Origin: Nectonema munidae
Lineage: Eukaryota; Nematomorpha; Nectonematoida; Nectonematidae
DNA: 64,000 nt
Assembly: GCA_030549495.1 (NCBI GenBank)
Contig: JAUIRK010000728.1
Span: 124,001 to 188,000 of the forward strand
Direction of reading: 5' to 3'
Under the pieces are notes generated by a model. That model was not told the origin of the DNA, ran no database searches, and worked only from the letters and a program-made list of their open reading frames with translations. Position 1 is the stretch's first letter; every line of letters starts with the position of its first letter. Positions 22,680-34,166 of the stretch are shown piece by piece. A program made the translations under genes and the position numbers.

Positions 22680-23920
22680 GATTTGCACATTTGATTCACG
22701 CTTACAAGTATTTTCACATTCTAAATCCCAAAACAATCTATAATTGGAATTGGCATTGTTGATTTGTTATAAAAATGTATGTATTTCATGTAAAATTGAA
22801 TGTTCTCATAGTCAGATTTTAGATGTAAACCGCAAATTTTGTTTTTGGGAACAATTTTTAGAAGTGAACGATAAATTTATTTTACACGTATAGATAATTT
22901 TGAATCCAAATGCAAAAACAATCTAAAAATGAAATTAACATTGTTGATTTGATATGAAAATGCGTTAATTTCATGTAAAATTTGAATAAATGTTCTCGAA
23001 GACAGATTTTAGAAATAAACCGCAAATTTGTTTCAGATTTATAAGTATTTTGAAATCGAAATGTAAAAATAATCTATAAATGAAATTGGCATTGTAATTT
23101 GATATGAAAATTTGAATGAATATTTTCGAAGACAGATTTTAGAAATAAACAGCAAATTTGTTTCACACTTATAAGTATTTTGATATCCAAATGCAAAAAT
23201 AATCTATAAATGAAATTGACATTGTTGATTTGATATGAAAATGCGTTTATTTCATGTAAAATTTGAATGAATGTTCTCGAAAGCAGATTTTAGAAATAAA
23301 CCGCAAATTTGTTTCACACTTAGTATTTTGAAATCCAAATGCATAAATAATCTATAAATGAAATTGGCATTGTTGATTAGATATGAAAATGTGTATATTT
23401 CATGTAAAATTTGAATGAATGTTCTTGAAGACAAATTTTAGAAATAAACCGCAACTTTGTTTCACACTTATAAGTATTTTTAAATCCTAATGCAAAAACA
23501 ATCTATAAATGAAATTGGCATTGTTGATTTGATATGAAAATGTGTATATTTCATGTAAAATTTGAATGAGTGTTCTCGAAGGCAGATTTTAGAAATAAAC
23601 CGAACATTTGTTTCTCACTTATAAGTATTTAAAAATTCTAAATGCAAAAACAATCCATAAATGAAATTGGCATTGTTGATTTATTATAAAAGAGTGTATA
23701 TTTCATGTAAAATTTTAATTGCAGATTTTTAAATAAACAGCAACTTTGTTGTGTATATTCCATATAAAATTTGAATTAATGTTTTCAGACAGATTTTTGA
23801 AGTAAACCGCAAGTTTGTTACACACTTATAGGTATTTTCAATTTCTAAATTCCAAAAATGAAATCAGTATGTCTAATTTGATATAAAAAAATATTTCTTG
23901 TAAAATTTGATGGTATATTT
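22680..23920. repeat. Tandem array of a ~150-bp unit, about eight diverged copies
   Basis: A unit containing 'aatctataaatgaaattggcattg', 'tttcatgtaaaatttgaatg', 'agacagattttagaaataaacc' and 'gcaaatttgtttcacac' recurs. The word cgcaa(a/c)tttg-type junction appears near 22830, 23020, 23150, 23300, 23448, 23600, 23737 and 23810, so spacing is mostly 148-152 with shortened outer copies. The copies differ by substitutions and small indels, the central ones being most alike. It could be a satellite or an expanded piece of a transposon. Confidence 0.85.
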
Positions 23921-24838
23921 TATTAGATATAATTCTCATCAATTAAAATTTTGATTGACATTTCCAAAAAAGTAACCATGATTTTGAAAAAATTTAAACT
24001 ATAAAGTGTTGTGTTCAAAACTGTATATATTTAAAAATTTTCAAACGAGTATATAAAATAGAACAAAAGTTATAAGCTTAACTAGAGATACTCTAGTTCT
24101 AATTTAAGTTAACTCTATTTGATTGACAGATTTAGGAATGAAAAGGTCATTCAACTGCCATGAAAATGGTATCAAAAGATGCAGCTATCAATTTTAGGAA
24201 ATGTCAGGAACTATGGTAGCAAAAAATGTAGCCAATTTGGTACAAGTTATAAACACGCAGAATAGATAATGGAACGAAAAAAGTTTTAAGAATTACTTAA
24301 TCAACATTAAAAAAATTGTCTTAGATTACCCAAATAACGCATTTAATCAAGAAAATAATATAACCTAAAAGAAATAAGAAAAAGTAGCTGATGATGAAAG
24401 TATTCAGGTACTAGAAAAAATTTTAAGGCAGTTGGCCTTAGCAGAGTGTTAACTGAATTTATAAATTATGTAGAAATGCTAACATATTTGGGCTAAAGAT
24501 GAGATCTAGGATATGTTCAAGGTGTTCCTGACGCAATCTTATAACTATCCAGTTCAACATTTCATTGTTGCAATTACCATTAATAATAATCTATTTTATT
24601 ATTGGAACACGGGGTGAAAATAGTAAGAAAAATTTATAGAAAGGGAGACCAGAAACATTAATTCTCCATATCTTAGAGAAGACAATTGACCCAATTTCAA
24701 TCTGTTTTAGTCTTTCATTGTTTAAAGTTGAAACTTTGGCAGATATAAAAAAAATGGGCTGTTACTTTTAGCTCTCTGCAATAAGTTTTAAAATTAATTC
24801 AGAAAAGATGCATTTATAATGCTAAATTTTTTTGTTGT
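23921..24838. other. AT-rich DNA, nothing recognised
   Basis: No identifiable gene or repeat. Confidence 0.45.
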
Positions 24839-25275
24839 AAATTGCGTATTTCTCAAACCGGGTCCACATGGACCATATAATTATTCAGGGGGTCCACAGG
24901 CGAAGTATTACAAATTGGGGGTCCACAATGTTATTTCGGTGGTCCATAAAGATAACCAACTTATAACGGTTTTATTATGCGATAGACTTGACATCGTAAA
25001 AAGAGGTGCTTTATGACTAGCATAAGCTTCAATGCAAACAGATATAAAGAAACTCATTGAGCAGCATCAACCAGAGATCTCATTAAATGTTTTTTTTATT
25101 AATATTATAATTGGGTTGCATTCGATTTGCTTTCATTTCAACATGAATTTTAATTATATACTATTTTCTTTATCATAACCTCAAAAATTTTATTAGTTAA
25201 AAATATTAAAATAAATATTTTTTGTCCAATTTTTATGAAGGGTCAACTAAGAAAAAAAGGTTTAGATCATCATTA
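24839..25275 (+). mobile_element. Non-autonomous hAT-like element, copy A
   Basis: It begins with TTTCTCAAACCGGGTCCACA, the 'CAG.GGTTTCTCAAACCGGGGTCC' style of end found on many Charlie/ZBED-type hAT elements. It matches the reverse complement of 30190-30660 almost throughout, including the words catggacc, gggggtc, gacttgacatc and gttgcatt.gattgc. No coding capacity was seen. Confidence 0.65.
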
Positions 25276-27426
25276 GGCAGGATGACAAAAACTGTTCATT
25301 CATGTTCAAAAAGTTATGCTAAATTCTGATCCAAATTCGAATTATGGAGTAGAATTTAGAATAAAAGCTTCGTGAGATGAATTAAAAAGTTTAACCGGCA
25401 TATCATAAGCCCAACAAGATTAGAATATTTTAAAAGAGGATGATCATTGTCCAATGCTGTCATCATCTATGAACTTCTATTGTAAAAATAAGGTTCAAGG
25501 GGATAAATTTCGTTTGGGTGTCACTGTCGACTTTACATAAAAATTTAAATCCAAATCTTACTTCTTTCTAGTTTCAGATAATGAATGGCCAATCCATATT
25601 TAAAATATTGAAAAAATCCGACTACTAAATTTTACTAGATATCGATACCCATTACAATCTCTTTAAAACCTCCAAATCATCCGATTCTAGAACCTTATTA
25701 GAAAGCCTCAATTTAAAGGTGGTTTCCCTAAAAACAAGTTTTACTGTACTTTCAAAAAGTTCAGGCAATCATTTACGAGAGGTAGCAAGATAAAAATTAA
25801 TTGCCATTTTAGATTGTGATTAAGCAAACACAAAATTTTTCTGATTTCCCAAAAATCTAAAATAACCATTCATTTAATTCTTTTGAGAAGTGGAAATATA
25901 TGAATTAGAAAGAAACTATTTGACAAACAAATTTATTATAACATCTTAAAAATGAATCTGACTTCTTTGTTCTATTGACCAAATTGATTGGCAGTGGAAA
26001 AGTTTCTAAAAAAATTAAAGGAATAAAAAATGAAAAAATTAATTGAAGTTATTACTTTGGTAAAATGTTTATTCTATTGCATAATCTATTTATGCTATCA
26101 TCTGATTCTCCCTAAATAATAAAAAACTATTGTTTCGTATTTTCAAATACTAAAATTGATCTAACCATTCCTCTAATACGTCCACAAAGTAAAAACCTAT
26201 CAGTTTCGCCTGTAAAATTTCCATCTTCATTAACCTAAATAGAGTAGTGATATTTATCTAAAAAAAATTATAAAAAGAGAAAAACCCTTCCAACATTCAT
26301 CTGGACTGAAGGATAATCTTTGGATGAAATTATTTGATTCGTTACAGAGCTTAAATAAATGAATATCAAAATTATTAAGATAAATTTTTATGCATAACGA
26401 TAATTAAGTCATAAGATGATAAGTCATAATTAGATTTCTGCCTTGTGTTGCTATGAGGAAAGTTGGCGGACAGAAATTTTAACATTTTCGCAAGTTTGCA
26501 AAACCATTTATTACTCTCTAATTTATTCCCTTAATGACTATAAAGTAAAATTGTTTGCTGAATTCTAGCGTGAGCTAGCATTCGCTTCCGTCTAAAATAA
26601 CTAATTAGACTACTAAACACTGGAAAAGCTTTCCACATATTACCCAAAATAAAAGAACATTCACTTGGCTAAAAAATAGTCGCGTTTAGCCAAATGAATA
26701 AGCAAAGGATTTAAATCCACTAAGACGCTTACAGAATCTAGGTGAAAGCAAAACATATTTCAATAAAATATAAAAAGAATTAACAAGCACTTCTTTAAAA
26801 GTTTTGGGTGTGGGATACTAATTTTGATAAAATAAAGGTATATTTCATCATTTTTAGAAAAGTTAAATAATAAATCATAGCACAGGTGTATTTAGCAGAG
26901 GAGGCGTTGATTCGCTACACCCTTCCATATATCCTGTTAGTAATTCTTAAATAAGCACTCGTCTATATAAAATAGAACTTCAATTGTTAATATTTTCAAG
27001 TATTCGAACTCAACATATGTATCAGAAACAACTATTCACATACCCCAACTTTTTAATTGCTAAGCATGCATCGAAAAATTAGTTTAATAAATTTGTAAAC
27101 AAAAGAAAAATTTATTTCTTATTTTTAAAATTTTAATGTATTGACAAAAAATATCAACGGGGGCTGCATTGGATCAGAGGCGTAGAAAGGAAATACAAAT
27201 TAGGGGCACATATTTTTATGCTCAAAACGAATCAATTAAATAATTCAAAAACGCATCCTGTAAATTCTGTGCTTAAATTTATTAGGATTTTTTTCTATGA
27301 TGTAAAAATAAAATGGATTTAAAACAGTAAAATAATGAATATGATTTTTTGTGTTTGGATGTTTTCATTTTATATTAAATGTATTATTTTATTTCAAAAA
27401 AGACAAATAGATTTATATTTCATAAA
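25276..27426. other. 2.1 kb without a recognised gene
   Basis: No supported gene or transposon. A repeat with 'cttacttctttctagtttc' near 25556 resembles 'cttacttctggcttcgac' near 11526, a faint sign of another dispersed repeat. Confidence 0.4.
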
Positions 27427-27640
27427 GCAGGGGCGAAGAACCTCAAAATCATTGGGGAGAGGGCAATTTTTTTTGCAATTTTCAAAATTAGTGGTCTGAA
27501 AATATCACAGGAGATAAAATATTCAAGCAATCCTTTAAAAAAGTGTATACAGCGCATACGAGAATTTATAAGACTATATTTTTTACAATATTTTATACTT
27601 TGTGAACGTGTTTTACAGATTAAAATTTACTAGTATACAA
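27427..27640. repeat. MITE copy of the G-tract family
   Basis: It starts CAGGGGCGAAGAACCTC and contains 'caattttcaaaattagtggtctg', also present in the copy at 53178. The right end is approximate. Confidence 0.6.
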
Positions 27641-28199
27641 ACACCTTCTATAGGTTAAATTTTAAGAAATATATAAAGTGAAAATTGGTATTTCACAATT
27701 GACGTAAACCATTTTTGCTTAATTTTAACCCCTCCCCCTATTGCCAACTTTTGACTATTTATTTAGTTTAAAAATTCTTCATTTGTCAACTTATCGACAC
27801 AACTCCGTCCCCAGTCATCGGTTGACATCAATTGTGAAAGACCCAGGAGGTATTTTCAACCTTCCAAAATGTTTTTGAATTAATAAAGAAATAAAAAATA
27901 AATTTTATTAATTGTATAACAAAATCATAAATAAAAAAAATTTACCATTTACGAGGAATATACATATCAACATATTCACCAATATCGTTTTGCATATTGT
28001 TGTTTTTTCAAGAATATAAATTAGGATGAATTAGTCACAAAAAAATTATAATAATAAAAAATAATAAATATTCAAGATTGTATATTAATTTATACTAAAT
28101 ATCTCTGATAAATGTAAATTATAAAGTTATTTGGTCATGTTTTGGCACAGATGCCAAAACGGTTTAAAAAACAAAAAAGGGAAGATACTCGATAGGGGA

Positions 28200-28356
28200 T
28201 TAGAACCTCAATGGTTGTTAGGTTGTAACTCTCAGCTTAAAAGTTGATGGTTAGGGCTTCGATCCACAAGGCTCCCAACTCTTATGATAAGCCAAGTGCC
28301 AGCTTTCAAGTTTTGACAACTTACAAGCTGCGTCAATTCAACAAACAACAACAACT
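28200..28356 (+). mobile_element. Probable second tRNA-derived SINE family member
   Basis: A region with GGTTAGGGCTTCGATCC near 28251 resembles a pol III B box, preceded by a GGTTGTTAGGTTGTAACTC stretch resembling an A-box region, and ends in an AACAAACAACAACAAC tail. The body differs from the SINEs at 12507 and 22290. No second copy was seen in the window, so this rests on the promoter-like words only. Confidence 0.4.
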
Positions 28357-29162
<806 letters not shown>

Positions 29163-29561
29163 AAATTGTTTATACTTTAAATATCATAGTGTACATTTAT
29201 CTATAAAAACAATAGAAATAGAAGAGGAAAACAAATGTTTTATTACGGAAAGTGAGTAAAGTAAGAGGAAAATGTAGAGATGAATATATTTGAATATAAC
29301 AATGATGGATTCTAAAAAACCGTTTATGCGGAAGGGGTGGGGAAATGGTGTTCTATGTTTTAGGGCTAATAATTTATATTCTTAATATAATAAAAGACCT
29401 AAAAAATAATAAAAATTAAAAATTCAAGCATGAGGAAGCCAATCCGTGTTGTGAGAGGAAATTAACTTGAGGAAAGTAGTATATTAGAAAAAATAAATAG
29501 ACCAGGAAAGACGAAAGTGGGACAAATCATGAGGTGTTTCTGTATTAATAGTGAAAACACA

Positions 29562-29840
29562 ATTTAAATTGCTTCCCTTACATCTTATTTTTTCATACAA
29601 AATATGCTATGGCATACTTACTCACATATAGTATACAGATCGGCATTAAGAGATGAATGCAATATTCAAACTGCTTGTCCTGCATCTTATTTTCTTCATA
29701 CAAAATATGCTGTGTCGTATTTACACAAACATAGTATAGAGATCTGCATTGAGAGATGAATGGAAAATTTAAATGGCTTTCCCTGCATCCTATTTTCTTC
29801 TTACAAAATATTACTCACACATACTATATAGATCAGTGTA
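29562..29840. repeat. Tandem repeat, ~103-bp unit, about 2.7 copies
   Basis: The phrase 'gctt.cc.t.catc.tatttt.ttc.tacaaaatat' occurs near 29571, 29674 and 29777, with intervening words (agtata.agatc.gcatt.agagatgaatg) also shared. Copies are diverged by scattered substitutions. It lies 400 bp from the long (TC)n tract. Confidence 0.8.
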
Positions 29841-30189
29841 CCACAGGGATAGAATAAATGTGAGTAAAAAGTGTGTACGAAATATCTCAAATGTATAGAT
29901 ATATAAAGAGTACATTCTATGTGAATGACAATTAAAATTGAACCTTGAAATTACTACATTTGCCCTATTTTAAAAAGGTAAACCTATCTGATTCTTTCAA
30001 TAAGCGGTTGAGAGCATCGTACATGATGACTTACTTGATCGTATGCTGGTTATCATATTTGACTATCATTTCAATTGAGGTTAGTTTCTTCCGAGTTTTC
30101 CAAGGATTCCTCTAAACTTTGTTGTTTATTATTAGCAGGTGAAGGCCCTTCCTTTGCATTTTATCTAATTTCAAAAGGTGCTAAATGTC

Positions 30190-30660
30190 TTAGAGTAATG
30201 TTTCTCAACCTTTTTTTACTCATGGACCCCTTTTCACTTCTTTTTTTCTTGGTGGACCCTTTCATAAAATTTGGACAAAAAAATAGCATTTAAATATTTT
30301 TCACTAATAAAATTTTTGAGGTTATGATAAAAAAAAAGCAATCTAATGCAACTCAATTATAATACAATTTTTATAATAAAAAAAAGACATTTAATAAGAT
30401 CACTGTGGTTGATGTTGCTAAACGAGATTCTTTATATCTGATTGCATTGAAGTTAATGCTAGTCGTAAAGCACAGCTTTTTTTGATGTCAAGTCTATTGC
30501 GAACTTTTTATAATAAAAACCTTATGAGATGATTTTCTTCATGGACCACCACAATATCATTGTCGACCCCCAATTTATAATATTTCGCCTGTCGACCCCC
30601 TGAATTATTATATGGACCCCTAGGGTCCATGTGGATCCCGCTTTAGAAATCCTGTCGTAG
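30190..30660 (-). mobile_element. Non-autonomous hAT-like element, copy B
   Basis: Reverse complement of the element at 24839-25275 over most of its length. Its right end (GTCCATGTGGATCCCGCTTTAGAAATCCTG) and left end (AGTAATGTTTCTCAACC) are a diverged inverted pair. No target duplication was identified with confidence. Confidence 0.65.
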
Positions 30661-30769
30661 AGGAACAGTGATTCAATTACCTGTAGAATTTTTGATCTTG
30701 TCATAAAGAGGATTAGCGTCCATTTTAATTAAAAAATATTATTTCAAATTAACTTTTACTATAGGAATT

Positions 30770-30985
30770 TAAATTATAATCTGTATGACACTATGAAAAC
30801 CGGAAATAATTTGAAAAACTTTTTTCTGAACAACTAAAATATCATAAAAATTATAGTCGTAATAACTGATCAGACTATAATTTATGATTGGAAGGAAGAT
30901 TATTTTATAGAGCAGGATTTTTATATTCAAAAGAAATATATTTTTAGTAAACTTTATGAAGCCTAAAACCTTCTCCACAGTTCCC
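30770..30985 (-). mobile_element. LINE fragment, reverse-transcriptase thumb region
   Basis: The minus-strand frame reads LGFIKFTKNI, then IKILLYKIIFLPIINYSLI and VQKKVFQIISGFH, the order seen in Jockey/CR1-range proteins ('LGFIKR...LK.LY..LVRP.LEY....W......I..VQKKFLRFI'). It is a small remnant. Confidence 0.5.
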
Positions 30986-31312
30986 GCATTAAAGCTAAAT
31001 TTCAAGGGGGGCTGAAATGGGGCAAAGAAACACATTTGCAAAAAATTTATTTCCTATATTACTTTATATCCTATATTACTTTGCTGAAAAGCATGAAGTA
31101 CTTCTGTATAAAAACCTATAGAAATCTCATATTATACATACACATACATCAGCATTTATATAAGATTATTGTGTACAATTTTTGCTTATTTATTTTTCCT
31201 TTAAAAAGTGCATGGGGCAAAACCAAAAATCTTAGGGGCAAAGATTAATACAGGGGGGGGGGGGGCACGTCCCCAAAATTATATAGGTAGCGCGGGCACT
31301 GCTTCTCCATTA
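30986..31312. repeat. MITE with GGTAGCGCGGGCACTG end and poly-G tract
   Basis: The right end GGTAGCGCGGGCACTGC (31288-31304) mirrors the left end of the element at 6886. A G run lies at about 31252-31265. The left end is unclear. Confidence 0.5.
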
Positions 31313-33114
31313 TATGGAATAAAAATTGAAGGAGAAATTTATATTTTAATTTATTAACAAATTTAGACCAATCAAATATCAAGATTTTTAAAAATATGGA
31401 ATTTTGCAATAATCTTCAAAGTCACTTGACTAAAGTAAAATTAATAATATTATAAGCACTCAAGTTAAACTCGTTAAATTTTAATTTAGGAACAAAATAT
31501 AATGTAAAACATAATTAAATTGATTAAATAAGTCAAAAAAATGAGGCTAACATTTGATTCTCTATCTAAAAATTTATAGCCTTATTTACTAGATAACTGT
31601 AATAATTTAAAAAGCAAATTGATAATCAAATAATAAATTAAAGGATTCAATATATTAGATCATTTGATTAAACATTAGTTTTTTAAAATATTTGGAAACT
31701 CTGAGTACTTTCTATATAAGCCTGAAATCTTCGATTAGATTAAAATGAATTTATTTAGAAACATGTATAACTTTATTAGAAATATCATTTCATTTATATT
31801 ACACTTATTAAACAAACTGAAAGAACCTGACTTTTGAGCCGCTAATAAATGTAAATTTAAGTAAATATATTAGTTCTATACTTCTATGAACAGATTTTGA
31901 ATTTTAACTAAAATTAAAATACAGAAGAAACAAGTAAAATTTTAAAGATTGATATTTTAAGAACCAAAGGCAAAGAATTGGTAAGGAAATAAAATTTTAA
32001 ATTTCTTTATTTCCAAATTTGCTTAGTTTTTTTTATTGATTTAAAGACATCAACTTAAATGAGGTTCACTTTTATTTTCTAACGTTTTATTAATATTGAA
32101 ATCCATTAGATTGAACAAATGGTCATTTTTGAATAAGCTTTTCTTTTTATTATTTAATGAATATAAGCGTGTATTCGTATTTCAGTTTTTATAAAAAAAA
32201 AATCAGCCTAAAATTGTCTCAAATTTGTAATTAGATTTCAAACTGTGTTTAAGGGCCGAATTTTTTTTCCATTCTCATTTCGACTTCATATCTTTTAAAG
32301 ATAGTTCTATTTCTGACTTGTGAAAAATTTGTAAGTTGGTGACACGATAATTAATTTTTTTTCTATAACCAAATCGTGTACATGATGTATACGTTTATGT
32401 GTGCATAGGATTGATTATTTTTTGAAGGCAATGTAAATATATCTCCCATATTTTTTTCGTTGCAAACAGTTTTATAGATTTAGGATAACGATAAATATTT
32501 TGATGGACAGTTATTCACATATTTCTTCAAAAAATGTTAATGTATGTTTAAAAATTTATACATTTGAAAAATGAACACATTTTTTGTCATTTAGGGCATG
32601 TTTATTTAAAGTCTACCATTGTTTTGTGACTTATTATGTAACGACTTTTCAAAAAAAATTGTAAACTAATTTCGCGTGTCTAAAATAGGATCTATTTAAA
32701 AGAACTTCGTCTCACTTATAATACCTTTTTGTACGTTGTCTGTTCATGATAATTTTATAAGCATAATTTTTCCAGTTTGTATGAAGTAAAATTTAGAGAA
32801 AAATAAACTTCCCTTGGAACAAAAAAAGGAACATGCCTATTTATTTATTTTTTAAATGATCCTTTCCATTCGAAAGTTATGACGTTCTTTGCAACAAGGT
32901 GACACGGTTAGTTGAAAATTGAATATTTTTGTCACGTTCTCGCTATTTGGTGGGTGTGCTACCCCCAAAATCTCATTCTGATGTTTTGCCTCACAATTTG
33001 AGTATAGACGTCACCCCTAAAGTTGACTTTGTTGTAAATTTTTCTCATGCACAAGTTAGTGTCTAAAGACTTCCAATTTAAAAATGATAAAATATTATTT
33101 TTGTGATATAATTA
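31313..33114. other. 1.8 kb AT-rich DNA, nothing recognised
   Basis: No gene or repeat could be supported. Confidence 0.45.
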
Positions 33115-33370
33115 AGCAGGGGCGCAGATTCAGACGGGGAGGGGGGGTGACTGACATGCCCCCCCCCCCTCTCTAATGTGATTTCAAGGTGTGCGAAAAA
33201 ACAAGAAGAAAATTTCCTCAATAAATTTTTCTTATTACTTTTCTTCTTTTAATGTTAAGTCTTATAATAAATCTTTAAAATTAATTTTTCCCATATATTA
33301 ATGTAAATTTTAGCTATATTTGATCAGAGGCAAATTGAACAAGAACCCATTCATTTTTGAGCGTATTAAT
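33115..33370. repeat. MITE copy of the G-tract family, variant end
   Basis: It begins GCAGGGGCGCAGATTCAG with G and C runs at about 33137-33173. Its interior (atttagctatatttgatcagaggca, near 33310) reappears inverted near 51925-51950, linking the two copies. Confidence 0.5.
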
Positions 33371-33959
33371 TAATTCTTATAGCACAACTATATAAGAACT
33401 CTAATTTAAAGCTTATTATGAAGATAATATAAGATGTTTCTTTGATTTTCCTTTTTACTAATCTATCTTGGTAACATTTAGTTGCTAGAAATTTAATTTT
33501 AAACAACAATGTATTTCAGTGTAGAGTAATCAATTAGTAAGATGAGAATTTGAAAACAATCATTTAACTCCTAATTAATATTGTATCGAATAGTGGAGTT
33601 GTCGAGTAACAGTCGAATAAATGAGCCTTCAAATACAACCCTTTCCATATTGTCTTTAGAAGACTGACATTTTTAACGTTCTAACACCTAATATAAAAAA
33701 AGTTTTTGTTTTGTTGAGCTTGAGGGGTTCACAAACCTTCTAAAAAAAATTCGGCGTAGTGGTCTCTTTATAATTTTTTAATAAAAAATTGACTGTCTAT
33801 TCAAAAATTGTCTGAAAAATTCAATTAATTTAAATGGAATGGATGCATCTGTTTTGTCTATACAAGTTTGGCTCCGTTTTGGCAAATGCATCTCTTATAT
33901 CATTGCTAAATTATTTATTCTTTTAAATCTGACTTATTGACAAAAATCATAATGTATGC

Positions 33960-34062
33960 AATATGTTCCGCTAAATGATCGACTCAATGACCCCATCTCT
34001 GCCCGTTTGGAACTGCTTCGCGTTCGCGTAGGGCACCTCGGACTTCAGTTTAAAAACCACTG
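33960..34062 (-). repeat. Terminal piece of a hAT-type element
   Basis: On the minus strand it begins CAGTGGTTTTTAAACTGAAG, close to the hAT end at 49937 (CAGTGGTTTTCAAACTGGAG). It lies about 100 bp left of the first visible RPL10A exon. The other end was not found. Confidence 0.5.
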
Positions 34063-34166
34063 AGATAGAAAGTGGTGTAATCAGACTTACAAATGGTAGG
34101 ATTGAGAGCTTACCGTGCAAGTAAAATAAGCAAATATTTATATAAATTTGGTATTTTATCTTTTAG

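Noticed and set aside
22680-23920. Regularly spaced repeats resembling a CRISPR array
   Set aside because: The unit is ~150 bp with no separate conserved repeat and variable spacer, no cas genes are present, and the DNA is eukaryotic. It is a tandem repeat.
34093-34166. ATG at 34093 in frame with RPL10A as the start codon
   Set aside because: The 25 residues before KISRDS match no family member, and a good splice acceptor ends exactly where homology begins.
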